In this document: one piece after another, positions 48,261 through 57,735 of the stretch
Position numbering within the stretch: position 1 is the stretch's first letter
Layout: each line of letters opens with the position of its first letter
Assembly: GCA_002082585.1 (NCBI GenBank)
Contig: CP020563.1
Coordinates: 5,512,001 to 5,576,000 of the forward strand
DNA: 64,000 nucleotides
Direction of reading: 5' to 3'
Source of the DNA: Kitasatospora albolonga
Lineage (GTDB): Bacteria > Actinomycetota > Actinomycetes > Streptomycetales > Streptomycetaceae
Made by a program: the position numbers and the translations under genes
The notes under the pieces: generated by a model
What the model was told of the DNA's origin: nothing
What the model saw: the letters and a program-made list of their open reading frames with translations, nothing else
The model's database searches: none

Positions 48261-49856
48261 TCACTCGCAGACCGTGCCCGACTTCGGCACCGTACCGTTC
48301 AGGAGATAGCCGTCGACCGCCCTCTGTACGCACGTGTTCTTGCTGTTGTACGCGCCGTGGCCCTCGCCCTTGTACGTGAGCTCGACGCCCACTCCCGCAC
48401 CGAGCTGCTCCACCATGGCCTTCGCGCCCGCATATGGAGTCGCTGGGTCACCGGTGTTGCCGATGACCAGGATCGGCGCGGAGCCGGGCGCGCTGACGTC
48501 GGGGGTCTCCCAGGCGCCCGCGACCGGCCAGCCGGTGCAGCCCATCAGCCCCCAGCCCAGGTACTCCCCGAACATCGGGGACGCCTTGCGGAAGGCGGGC
48601 AGGGCCGCCTTCGTCTGCTCCAGGGTGAAGCGCTGCTTGCTGTCGGCGCAGTTGATCGCGATGTTGGCGGCGTTGGAGTTGTCGTACCGCCCGTCCTCGG
48701 AGCGGCCGTTCAGCGAGTCGGCCAGTGCGAGGAGGAGGGCGCCGGAACCGCCCTCGGCCTCGTCCAGGCCCTGTTCCAGCAGCGGCCAGGTCTCCTTGGA
48801 GTAGAGCGCGGAGGCGATGCCCGTGGTGGCCAGCGTCTGCGTCAGCGCCCGGTCGCCGAGCCCGTCGATCGGCTCCTTCTCCAGCTGCGCCAGGAGGTCG
48901 GCGATCCACTTCTGGACCTCCTCGCCGGTGGAGCCGGGCAGCGCGCACGCGTCGCCCCGGTCCGCGCAGTCCTTCGTGAAGTTGTCGAAGGCGAGCTGGA
49001 ACCCCTCGGCCTGGCCGAGGGAGGACTGCTCGGAGTTCTTGGTGGGGTCGACCACCGCGTCGAAGACCGCCCGGCCGACCTTGTCCGGGAAGAGGTTGGC
49101 GTAGACGCCGCCGAGTTCGGTGCCGTAGGAGATGCCGAAGTAATGCAGCTTGTCGTCGCCCAGGACGGTGCGCATCAGGTCCATGTCGCGCGCGGCGTTC
49201 GTGGTGCCCACATAGGGCAGTTCGGGGCCCGAGTTCTTCTTACAGGTGGCGATGAAGTCCTTCTGCCCCTGGACGAACTCCTTTTCCTCCGCCGCGTCGT
49301 CCGGTGTGGCGTCCTCCTGGTAGAGGGCGTCCAGCTGGGCGTCGTCCGCGCACCGCACGCCCTCGCTGCGCCCCACCCCGCGCGGGTCGAAGCTCACCAG
49401 GTCGTACCGGGTGCGCAGCCGGTCGTAGTCCGCGCCGAAGGCGGGCAGGGTCGCGATGCCGGACGCGCCGGGCCCGCCGAAGTTGAACAGGAGCGAACCG
49501 ATCCGCCGGTTCTGGTCCTTGGCCTTGCCCCGGATCAGGGCCAGCTCAATCGTCCGGCCGTCCGGCTCCCCGTAATCCAGCGGTACGTCCATGAAGGAGC
49601 ACTCCCAGACCGTGCCGCCGGGCAGCGGGGAGGGCGACTCGCCCCCGCCCTGCGCCACGTTCGGCGCCGGGCAGGGCGACCAGTCCAGCTCCTGCGAAGC
49701 CAGCTCCCGGGAGGTGGCGGTGGGGGAGGCGGTCGAGGCCCCGGAGGGCGTCGAGCTGCCCTCTCCGCCGCCGCCGTCCGAACAGCCGGCCAGGGGCAGC
49801 AGCACGGTGGCGGTGGCGGCGAGGGCGGCGGCACGCAGAGCGGGGGAAGTCCTCAT
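48261..49856 (-). CDS. Second secreted TAP-like hydrolase lipoprotein, paralogue of the previous
   Basis: 531 residues from ATG 49856 (an in-frame ATG nine bases earlier is also possible). Lipobox LPLAGC near residue 24, then a Gly/Ser/Thr linker. Catalytic motifs parallel the neighbour: LLFNFGGPGASG, FGISYGTELGGVYA, NTGDPATPYAGAK and EGHGAYNSKNTC. The two proteins share most conserved blocks, including DLVGFDPRGV/DLVSFDPRGV and the C-terminal Cys, so they arose by duplication. Probably exported peptidases with different peptide preference. Same strand as the other, 181 bases upstream. Confidence 0.9.
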   Translation of the reverse strand: MRTSPALRAAALAATATVLLPLAGCSDGGGGEGSSTPSGASTASPTATSRELASQELDWSPCPAPNVAQGGGESPSPLPGGTVWECSFMDVPLDYGEPDGRTIELALIRGKAKDQNRRIGSLLFNFGGPGASGIATLPAFGADYDRLRTRYDLVSFDPRGVGRSEGVRCADDAQLDALYQEDATPDDAAEEKEFVQGQKDFIATCKKNSGPELPYVGTTNAARDMDLMRTVLGDDKLHYFGISYGTELGGVYANLFPDKVGRAVFDAVVDPTKNSEQSSLGQAEGFQLAFDNFTKDCADRGDACALPGSTGEEVQKWIADLLAQLEKEPIDGLGDRALTQTLATTGIASALYSKETWPLLEQGLDEAEGGSGALLLALADSLNGRSEDGRYDNSNAANIAINCADSKQRFTLEQTKAALPAFRKASPMFGEYLGWGLMGCTGWPVAGAWETPDVSAPGSAPILVIGNTGDPATPYAGAKAMVEQLGAGVGVELTYKGEGHGAYNSKNTCVQRAVDGYLLNGTVPKSGTVCE

Positions 49857-49928
49857 GGGCTCCATCGTGCGGCGGGGCGCCGGGGAGCGCGCGGGGCGCG
49901 GTCCATGCGGGTGGTGCGCTCCCTCCCG

Positions 49929-50038
49929 CGGGGGAGCGCACCCGGGTGTGCCCTTCTGCAGGGGGAGTGCACTCGGGCGTGCCCTTCTGCGGGGGAGCGC
50001 GCCCGGTTGACCTCCCTCGGGGGGAGCGCCCCCGGTGG
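49929..50038. repeat. Tandem array of a ~30-bp unit, four copies
   Basis: Units begin near 49929, 49960, 49990 and 50018 with (C/A)GGGGGAG(C/T)GC and a CCCGG centre; the first two share GTGCCCTTCTGC. The last unit runs to the stop codon of the flippase gene at 50039. No spacers, so not CRISPR. Confidence 0.75.
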
Positions 50039-53000
50039 CTACAGCTCGCCCTTCCGGGTCAGCTGGTTGAAGCAGATCCACCCCGGCAGCACCGGCAGCC
50101 ACAGCGTCATCACGCGGTACAGCAGCACCGCCGGTGCCGCGACCTCCATCGGCAGCCCGACCGCGATCAGGCCCAGCGTCAGGGCGCCCTCGACCGCGCC
50201 CATCCCGCCCGGGGTGGGCGCCGCCGAGCCGAGCGCGTTGCCCGCGAGGAAGACCACCGCGATGCTCGCGTAGCTCAGCTGGGTCACGTCCGGGCCGCTG
50301 AACGCCCGGATCGACGCGTCCAGGCAGAGCACGAACAGACCGGTCAGCAGCAGCATCCCGCCGATCCCGGTGACCAGCTTCTGCGGCCGCTGCACGACGT
50401 CCAGCATGCGCGGCACGACCCCGGCGAAGAGCGAGCGCACCCGCGTCACGACGAACTTCCGCAGGAACGGGACGGCCGTCACCACCAGCACCAGCACCGC
50501 GACCGTCAGCAGACCGGCGATCACCGTACGGGAGGGGGTCAGCGAGTCCGGGGTCTTCTCCGTACCCGTCAGATAACCGAAGAGGGCCAGCAGCAGGATG
50601 TGGCAGCCGAGCCCGAAGAGCTGCGAGGCCCCGACGCTCGCCACGGCAAGACCGGGGCGCACTCCGGCGCGTTGCAGGAAGCGGGTGTTCAGCGCCACGC
50701 CCCCGACGGCGGCCGGGGCGACGATCTTCACGAACGAACCCGCCACCTGCGCCTGCACGGTCTTCAGGAACGGCACCCGCTCCGGCACGAAGCCGAGCAG
50801 GCTCATCGCCGCCGCCACATAGCTGAGCGCCGAGAAGCCGAGCGCGGCGGCCACCCAGCCCCATTCCGCCTGCTCCACGAGCACCCCGAAGTCGGCCTGG
50901 GTGACCTGGGAGATCAGGAAGTACGCGGCGATGGCCCCGGCGATGAAGCTGAAGAGCGTACGGGGCTTGATCCGCTCCAGACGGACCGGCTCGACCGGCG
51001 CCTGCGGCCGGATCAGCAGCACCTGGCGGCGGATCTGGGCGAGGAGATCGCCCTCCCGGGCCTCCTCCAGCGCATCGTCCACGGCCCGCTTCTCGGCCTG
51101 CTTCTCGTTCCGCAGCGACTTCCGTTCGGCCTTGTGCCCGCTCTTGCCGCCGCTTCTGCCGCCGGTCTTCTGCTCGGACTTCTGCGGGTGCTTCCGCCCG
51201 GCCTCCTCCGTCCCGGCGCCCGTGCCCGCGTCCGCCTCCGCCGACCCGTCCTGGGCCCGTGCCTGCTTGGCCGCCCGCGATGCCTCCAGCACCGCTTCGC
51301 GCTCCTGCTGCGAACGCTCCCGCGCGATCCGGCGCAGCGTGGCCCGGGAGGAGCGGCTCAGGGCGATCGGCTGAAGCAGCGGCAGACAGTCCGCGACGGC
51401 GTCCGGACCGAGCACGGCCAGGGCGCCGGAGACCGAGCGCTCGGCCCCCACGCGCAGCCCCAGGGTGGTCAGCAGCTGGGCCACGTCCATCCGCAGCACC
51501 AGGTCACCGGCGGCGATCTCACCGCCGCGCAGATCCGTCACGAACACCTTGCCGGAACGATCCACCAGCAGTGCGTCACCGGTCAGCCTGCGGTGCGCGA
51601 TCCGGCGCGACTGGAGCGCCTTCACCTGGTGCCAGGCGCCGCGCACCAGCTCGTCGGTGATCTCCTCGTCCTCCATCTGGTCCAGCGACCGGCCGCCGAT
51701 GTGCTCGTAGACGAGCATCACCGCGTCCGGTCCGAGCTCGGAGGTGGCGATCAGCTTGGGCGCGTTCGCCCCGGCGGCGATGGCCGCGTACGCGAGCAGC
51801 GCCTCCTGCTCCAGCGCCTGCCGCAGCGACTGGATGGAGCGGCGCTGGGTGAGCGTACGCAGCGTCAGCCGCCGCCAGGCCCGGTAGAAGAACCCCTGGG
51901 CCTGCTGCTCCCGGTCGACGACCGTCACGTCCAGCGGCGGCCCGTCCTCCAGGGTGACCAGATACCGCCGCCCCCGGTCGCTCTGGTCGGCGTTGTCCGG
52001 CACGTCCTCGGTGCGCATCGCGGCGACCGGGCGGAAGCCGACGTGCCGCAGCCCCGCCATCAGATGCTGGCCGGTGGGGCGGACGTTCGGGGAGCCGACC
52101 GCGTACAGCGTCCCGTACGCCACCGTCCAGCCGATCAGGACCGTCAGGATGATCGAGAACGGGGTGGTGTAGCCGCCGACGAGCATCGCGAACGCGTCGA
52201 GCAGCAGCACCGCCCAGAGCACGACCCGCCAGCGCGGCCGTCTCGCCATCCCGACCGCCGTCATGTACGCGATCACCGGGGCGAGGTAGCCGTGCACGGG
52301 GTCGGTCAGCCCGTCGCCCGGCTGCGGCTGGGTCAGCGCCTCCTGGATGGTGCCGGGCGCGGACCGTGAGACCCAGAGGTCCGTGGCGAGGGTCACGCCG
52401 TGGGCGAGCACGGCGGCGAGCACACCGTCGGCGATGCGCAGTCCGTCCCGCTTGATCAGCCGCTCGATGGCGAAGGCGACCGGCACGAGCAGCACGGCGA
52501 TGCTGGAGACCAGACCGGCCATCTTGATCAGCAGGTCGGGCGCCTGTTCGGTGCCCTTGGAGATGTCGTCCTCGAGGCCCGTGGTGGTGCCCTGGGCGAA
52601 CGCGGCGATCGCGAACAGCACGGCGATCGCGGCGACGCCGATGAGCAGCCGCATCAGGTCGGAGGGGCGGTGCACCCGGGCGGGGAGCAGCGGTTCGTCG
52701 CCGGAGACCCGGTCGGTCAGGGCGGCCTCGGCCGAGGCGAGCGTCGAGCCGGTGAGATGGCCGCTGGTGGCGGCGGTGGGACCGTCGGCACGGAGTACGA
52801 CGGCGGGGTCCGCGGCCCTGTCCGGGCGCTCTCCGGCGGGCTCGGGAGCCGAGGGCTGTCCGGTGGGGGCGGCGGGCTCGGGAGCCGGGGGCTGTCCGGA
52901 GGGGGCGGCGGGCTCGGGAGCCGGGTGCTGCACGGCGTGCTCCGGTGCACTCTCCGCGCGCTTCCCGGTGGGCTCCGGCGCGCTCGACGGGCGCTCTCCG

Positions 53001-53083
53001 GCATCGGAGGCGTCCGCCGCCTTCGGTGGCTGCACGCCCTGCTCCTTCGTCGCCTCTGGTTCGTCTTCGTGATCTCGTATCAC
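50039..53083 (-). CDS. Kinase-like/flippase-domain fusion membrane protein
   Basis: 1014 residues from GTG 53083. Residues 1-130 are disordered with repeated 'APEPAAP(S/T)GQP' units. Several membrane helices follow (150-320). A soluble kinase-like domain (about 340-600) has VMLVYEHIGGRSLDQM, then HRRLTGDALLVDRSGKVFVTDLRGGE, where the catalytic-loop Asp of HRD is Arg. A Lys/Glu-rich linker (600-700) precedes a C-terminal lysyl-phosphatidylglycerol-synthase-type flippase domain (SFVKIVAPAAVGGVALNTRF, SAAPTPGGMGAVEGALTLGL). The flippase part suggests lipid or lipid-linked glycan translocation. Rv3205c is not obviously equivalent. Confidence 0.8.
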   Translation of the reverse strand: MIRDHEDEPEATKEQGVQPPKAADASDAGERPSSAPEPTGKRAESAPEHAVQHPAPEPAAPSGQPPAPEPAAPTGQPSAPEPAGERPDRAADPAVVLRADGPTAATSGHLTGSTLASAEAALTDRVSGDEPLLPARVHRPSDLMRLLIGVAAIAVLFAIAAFAQGTTTGLEDDISKGTEQAPDLLIKMAGLVSSIAVLLVPVAFAIERLIKRDGLRIADGVLAAVLAHGVTLATDLWVSRSAPGTIQEALTQPQPGDGLTDPVHGYLAPVIAYMTAVGMARRPRWRVVLWAVLLLDAFAMLVGGYTTPFSIILTVLIGWTVAYGTLYAVGSPNVRPTGQHLMAGLRHVGFRPVAAMRTEDVPDNADQSDRGRRYLVTLEDGPPLDVTVVDREQQAQGFFYRAWRRLTLRTLTQRRSIQSLRQALEQEALLAYAAIAAGANAPKLIATSELGPDAVMLVYEHIGGRSLDQMEDEEITDELVRGAWHQVKALQSRRIAHRRLTGDALLVDRSGKVFVTDLRGGEIAAGDLVLRMDVAQLLTTLGLRVGAERSVSGALAVLGPDAVADCLPLLQPIALSRSSRATLRRIARERSQQEREAVLEASRAAKQARAQDGSAEADAGTGAGTEEAGRKHPQKSEQKTGGRSGGKSGHKAERKSLRNEKQAEKRAVDDALEEAREGDLLAQIRRQVLLIRPQAPVEPVRLERIKPRTLFSFIAGAIAAYFLISQVTQADFGVLVEQAEWGWVAAALGFSALSYVAAAMSLLGFVPERVPFLKTVQAQVAGSFVKIVAPAAVGGVALNTRFLQRAGVRPGLAVASVGASQLFGLGCHILLLALFGYLTGTEKTPDSLTPSRTVIAGLLTVAVLVLVVTAVPFLRKFVVTRVRSLFAGVVPRMLDVVQRPQKLVTGIGGMLLLTGLFVLCLDASIRAFSGPDVTQLSYASIAVVFLAGNALGSAAPTPGGMGAVEGALTLGLIAVGLPMEVAAPAVLLYRVMTLWLPVLPGWICFNQLTRKGEL

Positions 53084-53256
53084 CGGTCACCGCCCGGATG
53101 ATGGTGGCACGGCCCGTGGACGGAGCGGGGCATCAGGGTGCATCGCACGGGCGCGGGATGCGCAACATACGCCCCTTTGCACCTGTGCGCACGCTCGGTG
53201 CCCGTACGCACACGGTTTCGGCCGCGCTGTCGGTGGCGTACGGCAGGATGGGGCGG

Positions 53257-53790
53257 ATGAGCCAGGACGAGACGGGCGGGGGCGGGCCCGGAGCCGCCCC
53301 GGCCGGCGACGGAGGACCGCCGGCCGGAACGCGGGACGGCATGCGGGACGAGATCCCGGACGAGGTGCCGGGCGACCTCCAGGACCGGCTGCCGGAGTAC
53401 GCGGAGCGGGTCCTCGATGTGGCCGACCTCATCCCGCCGGGCCGGGTCATGACGTACGGCGATGTCGCGGAGTGGCTGGGCGACGGCGGGCCCCGGCAAG
53501 TCGGCCGGGTCATGGCGCTGTACGGCTCCGCCGTGCCGTGGTGGCGGGTCGTGCGGGCCGACGGGACGCTGCTGCCGGGCCATGAGCTCCAGGCCCTGGA
53601 CCACTACCGCGCGGAGGGCACCCCGCTGCGCGAGGCGTCGCGCCAGGCGGACGGGCACCTTCCGCGCCTCGACATGCGCCGGGCGCGCTGGGACGGCGGC
53701 GGGGGCGGTGACGACGGTCGGGGTGACAGCCGGGGTGACAGCCCGAGCGGGGGCCGGGGCGGCGGTCAGGGCGAGGAAACTCACACCTGA
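53257..53790 (+). CDS. Alkyltransferase-like DNA-binding protein (ATL)
   Basis: 177 residues (ATG 53257; ATG 53248 also possible). The MGMT DNA-binding core is present: LIPPGRVMTYGDVAEWLG and PRQVGRVMALYGSAVPWWRVV. At the active site the family PCHR is PWWR (94-97), so the acceptor Cys is replaced by Trp; such ATL proteins flag O6-alkylguanine for nucleotide excision repair instead of repairing it. The C-terminal 35 residues are Gly/Asp-rich and disordered. Corresponds to Rv3204, next to the adnAB genes. Confidence 0.88.
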   Translation: MSQDETGGGGPGAAPAGDGGPPAGTRDGMRDEIPDEVPGDLQDRLPEYAERVLDVADLIPPGRVMTYGDVAEWLGDGGPRQVGRVMALYGSAVPWWRVVRADGTLLPGHELQALDHYRAEGTPLREASRQADGHLPRLDMRRARWDGGGGGDDGRGDSRGDSPSGGRGGGQGEETHT

Positions 53791-54013
53791 CCGCTCGCGC
53801 CGGAGACCGTGCCCGGTCGCGTGGCGCGGTCCGGTACGTCCGGTACATCCCGTACGTGACGAGGGACGCACCGCACCCGCCTCCTCCCGCGCCCCCACTG
53901 GCGTAGCGTCGTCACCGCGCACCGCGCGTGCCCCTCTCCTCGTTCCTCATGACCTCTTCGGTCCGTATGTATGGCCTGTACGACCCGTAATCCCACCAGG
54001 ACCGGCGATCCAC

Positions 54014-57000
54014 GTGAGCTCCTCCTCTTCCACCCGGCACAGTCCGCACCGTGAGTCACGGCCGCGGACCACGGGCGCGTACCGCCTGGTGCGCACTCCG
54101 CCGGGTTCCGTGGAGCCTCCTCTCCTGGACGCAGGCCAGCGCGCTGTGGTTGATCACGCCGAAGGACCGCTGCTCGTCCTGGCGGGTCCCGGCACCGGCA
54201 AGACCACCACCCTCGTGGAGTCCGTCGCGGCCCGGGTGAACCGGGGCGCCGACCCCGCCCGCATCCTCGTCCTCACCTTCAGCCGCAAGGCCGCCGTCGA
54301 ACTGCGCGACCGGATGGCGGCCCGGCTCGGCGCGGCGCGCGGTCCGCAGGCCACCACCTTCCATTCGTACTGCTACGCACTGGTCCGCGCCCACCAGGAC
54401 GCCGACCTCTTCGCCGATCCGCTGCGCCTGCTCTCCGGGCCCGAGCAGGACGTCACCGTCCGCGAGCTCCTCGCGGGCCAGCTCGACCTGGAGAAGGAGG
54501 GCCTGGCCCACGTCCGCTGGCCCGACGAGCTGCGCGCCTGCCTGACCACCCGGGGCTTCGCCGACGAGGTGCGCGCCGTGCTCGCCCGCAGCCGTGAACT
54601 GGGGCTCGCCCCGGACGCGCTCGCCGCCTTCGCCCGCCGCACGGGCCGCCCGGACTGGAGCGCGGCGGCCCAGTTCCTCGCCGAGTACCTCGACGTGCTC
54701 GACGCCCAGGGCGTCCTGGACTACGCGGAGCTGGTCCACCGCGCGGTCCTGCTCGCGGAGCGGCCCGAGGTCTCGGCGCGGCTGGCCGGGGCGTACGACG
54801 CGGTGTACGTCGACGAGTACCAGGACACCGACCCGGCGCAGGTGCGCCTGCTGCACGCGCTGGCCGGGAACCGGGTGGGCGGTGCCCGGGGCCGGGTGCG
54901 CGACGCGGGCGGCGGCCGGGTGCGCGGGGCGCACGCCGGGGGCGGGCGTCATGCGCGGGGCGCCGGGGGCGGGCGCACGCTGGTGGCCTTCGGCGACCCG
55001 GACCAGTCGATCTACACGTTCCGGGGCGCCGATGTGAACGGCATCCTCGACTTCCCCGACACCTTCCGGCGGGCCGACGGGGGCCCCGCGCCCGTCGGGG
55101 TCCTCACCACCTCGCGGCGCTCCGGCACCGAGCTCCTCGCGGCGACCCGGCTGCTCACCCGCCGCATGCCGCTGACCCGGCTGCCCGGCGACGCGGTCCG
55201 CGCCCACCGTGAGCTGCACGCCCTCCGGGAGGGCGGCCGGGTGGAGGCGTACACCTACCCGACCGCCCCCACCGAGCTGGACAACATCGCGGACCTGCTG
55301 CGCCGCGCCCATCTGGAGGACGGGGTTCCGTGGCGGGAGATGGCCGTGCTGGTACGGGCCGGAGGCCGCTCGCTGCCCGCCGTCCGCCGCGCCCTCACCT
55401 CGGCGGGCGTCCCCCTGGAGGTGGACGGCGACGACCTCCCGCTCCGCCACGAACCGGCCGTCGCCCCGCTGCTGACGGCCCTGCGGACAGTGGCGACGGC
55501 GGCGCTGCACACGGCCCGGGCCGACGAGGAGAGCTCGGGCCGACCCGACAAGAAGCAGGCCGGGGGACAGAGCGAGGAACAGGCAGAGAGGCTCGGCGAG
55601 GAGCAGGCCGGGGAACAGGCAGAGGGACAGGGCGAGGAACAGACCGAGGGGCCCGGCCAGGAACAGGCAGAGAGGCCCGGTGAGGAGCAGGCCGAGGAAC
55701 AGAACGGGGAACAGCCCGAGAGGCCCGGCCAGGAGCAGCCCGAGAACGTCACCGCCCCCTGGCTCGGCACCGAGACCGCCCTCACCCTCCTCACCTCCCC
55801 CCTCGGCTCCATGGACGCCGCCGACCTGCGCCGCCTCGGCCGGGCCCTGCGCGACGAGGAGCGCGCCGCGGGCATCCGGGTCCCCGCCCCCTCCGACGAG
55901 CTGCTGGCCCGTGCGCTGGCCGAGCCCGAGCGGCTGGTCACGCACGACCCGGCGTACGCCCATGGCGCGCAGCGTCTCGGCGCGCTCCTGCGCAAGGCGC
56001 GCGAGCTCCTGGAAGGCGGCGGGACCGCCGAGGAGGCCCTGTGGACCCTGTGGAACGGCACCTCCTGGCCGGGCAGGCTGGAGCGGGCCGCGCTGCGCGG
56101 CGGGGCGGGCGGGCGCAACGCCGACCGGGATCTCGACGCGGTGTGCGCCCTCTTCGAGACGGCGGCGCGCGCCGAGGAGCGCATCGGGGGGCGCGGGGCG
56201 CTCAACTTCCTGGAGGAGGTCGACGCCCAGGACATCGCCGCCGACACCCTCTCCCGGCGGACCGCCCGCCCCGACGCCGTACGCCTGATGACCGCCCACC
56301 GCTCCAAGGGCCTGGAGTGGCGGCTCGTCGTCGTCGCCGGGGTGCAGGAGGGGCTCTGGCCCGACCTGCGCCGCCGGGGCTCCCTCCTGGAGGCGGACCG
56401 GATCGGGCGCGACGGGCTCGCCGAACCCCTCACGCCCGGCGCCCTCCTCGCCGAGGAGCGCCGCCTCTTCTACGTCGCCGCCACCCGTGCCCGCGAGCGC
56501 CTGGTGGTCACCGCCGTGAAGGCCCCCGCCGACGACGGCGACCAGCCCTCCCGGTTCCTCACCGAACTGGGCGTCGAACCCCGCGATGTCACCGGCCGCC
56601 CGCGCCGCCCCCTCGCCGTCGCCGCGCTCGTCGCGGAGCTGCGGGCCACCACCGTCGACCCGGCCGCCTCCGAGGCCCTGCGCGACGCCGCCGCCCACCG
56701 CCTCGCCCGGCTCGCCGCGCTCACCGACGACGAGGGCCAGCCGCTCGTGCCCGCCGCCCACCCGTCCCGCTGGTGGGGCCTGGACGAGCCCACCCGCTCG
56801 GCCGTCCCGCTCCGCGACCGCGACGAGCCCGTCTCCCTCTCGCCCTCCGCGCTGGAGCAGCTCGCCGGAACCTGCGCCCTCCAGTGGTTCCTGGGCCGCG
56901 AGGTGAAGGCCGATGCCCCGGCCACCGCCGCCCAGGGGTTCGGCAACGTCGTCCACGTACTCGCCGACGAGGTCGCCTCGAGCCGGACGCCCGCCGATCT

Positions 57001-57631
57001 CGACGTCCTCCTGGAGCGCCTGGACTCCGTCTGGGACGGCCTCGCCTTCGACGCCCCCTGGAAGTCCGAGCAGGAGAAGGACCACGCCCGCGCCGCCCTG
57101 GAACGCTTCCTCAAGTGGCACGTCCTGGACCGGGGCGGCCGTACCCCCGCCGCGAGCGAGCACGGCTTCGACGTGACCCTGGAGGCGGGCGCGTACGCCG
57201 TCCGTATCCAGGGCTCGATGGACCGGGTGGAGAAGGACACCGAAGGAAGGGCGTACGTCGTCGACTTCAAGACCGGCAAGAGCGCGCCCACCAAGAAGGA
57301 GGTGGCCGCCCACCCCCAGCTCGCCGTCTACCAGCTGGCGGTCCGCGAGGGCGCGGTCGACGAGGTCTTCGACGGCAGGCGGCCCGAACCCGGGGGCGCC
57401 GAACTCGTCCAGCTCCGCCAGCCCGCCCCCGTGAAGGAGGGCGGCGACGCCCTCCCCAAGGTCCAGGCACAGGAACCACTGGCGGGGGAGTGGGTCGCCG
57501 ATCTGCTCGCCACCGCCGCGGGGAAGGTCCTGGACGAACGGTTCACGCCCACCACCGGCACCCACTGCGCCCAGTGCGCCTTCCGCGCCTCGTGCAGCGC
57601 GCAGCCGGAGGGGCGGCAGGTGGTGGAGTAG
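54014..57631 (+). CDS. adnA: AdnA-like helicase-nuclease subunit
   Basis: 1205 residues from GTG 54014. UvrD-type motor: AGPGTGKTTT (Lys63), DEYQDTD (267), FGDPDQSIYTFRGAD (327), SRRSGTELL, and LMTAHRSKGLEW. C-terminal RecB/Cas4-type nuclease: YVVDFKTGK (Asp1084) with Cys954, Cys1185, Cys1188 and Cys1194 spaced for a 4Fe-4S cluster as in AddB. Two low-complexity inserts: Gly/Arg (residues ~288-322) and Glu/Gln-rich (504-577), making it longer than the ~1050-residue mycobacterial AdnA (Rv3202c). With AdnB it resects double-strand breaks. Confidence 0.93.
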   Translation: MSSSSSTRHSPHRESRPRTTGAYRLVRTPPGSVEPPLLDAGQRAVVDHAEGPLLVLAGPGTGKTTTLVESVAARVNRGADPARILVLTFSRKAAVELRDRMAARLGAARGPQATTFHSYCYALVRAHQDADLFADPLRLLSGPEQDVTVRELLAGQLDLEKEGLAHVRWPDELRACLTTRGFADEVRAVLARSRELGLAPDALAAFARRTGRPDWSAAAQFLAEYLDVLDAQGVLDYAELVHRAVLLAERPEVSARLAGAYDAVYVDEYQDTDPAQVRLLHALAGNRVGGARGRVRDAGGGRVRGAHAGGGRHARGAGGGRTLVAFGDPDQSIYTFRGADVNGILDFPDTFRRADGGPAPVGVLTTSRRSGTELLAATRLLTRRMPLTRLPGDAVRAHRELHALREGGRVEAYTYPTAPTELDNIADLLRRAHLEDGVPWREMAVLVRAGGRSLPAVRRALTSAGVPLEVDGDDLPLRHEPAVAPLLTALRTVATAALHTARADEESSGRPDKKQAGGQSEEQAERLGEEQAGEQAEGQGEEQTEGPGQEQAERPGEEQAEEQNGEQPERPGQEQPENVTAPWLGTETALTLLTSPLGSMDAADLRRLGRALRDEERAAGIRVPAPSDELLARALAEPERLVTHDPAYAHGAQRLGALLRKARELLEGGGTAEEALWTLWNGTSWPGRLERAALRGGAGGRNADRDLDAVCALFETAARAEERIGGRGALNFLEEVDAQDIAADTLSRRTARPDAVRLMTAHRSKGLEWRLVVVAGVQEGLWPDLRRRGSLLEADRIGRDGLAEPLTPGALLAEERRLFYVAATRARERLVVTAVKAPADDGDQPSRFLTELGVEPRDVTGRPRRPLAVAALVAELRATTVDPAASEALRDAAAHRLARLAALTDDEGQPLVPAAHPSRWWGLDEPTRSAVPLRDRDEPVSLSPSALEQLAGTCALQWFLGREVKADAPATAAQGFGNVVHVLADEVASSRTPADLDVLLERLDSVWDGLAFDAPWKSEQEKDHARAALERFLKWHVLDRGGRTPAASEHGFDVTLEAGAYAVRIQGSMDRVEKDTEGRAYVVDFKTGKSAPTKKEVAAHPQLAVYQLAVREGAVDEVFDGRRPEPGGAELVQLRQPAPVKEGGDALPKVQAQEPLAGEWVADLLATAAGKVLDERFTPTTGTHCAQCAFRASCSAQPEGRQVVE

Positions 57632-57735
57632 GGCCGCCGGTCAGGGCTTCCGCGGGCATCGGGGCGGGGCGTCGGCGGTGTGGGCCGCATCCCGTTCGTA
57701 CCGGGTTGTCAGTGGGCCCGGTTACCGTTTCTCAC

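Noticed and set aside
49929..50038. CRISPR array or integration site
   Set aside because: No spacers, imperfect units, no cas, integrase or tRNA nearby.
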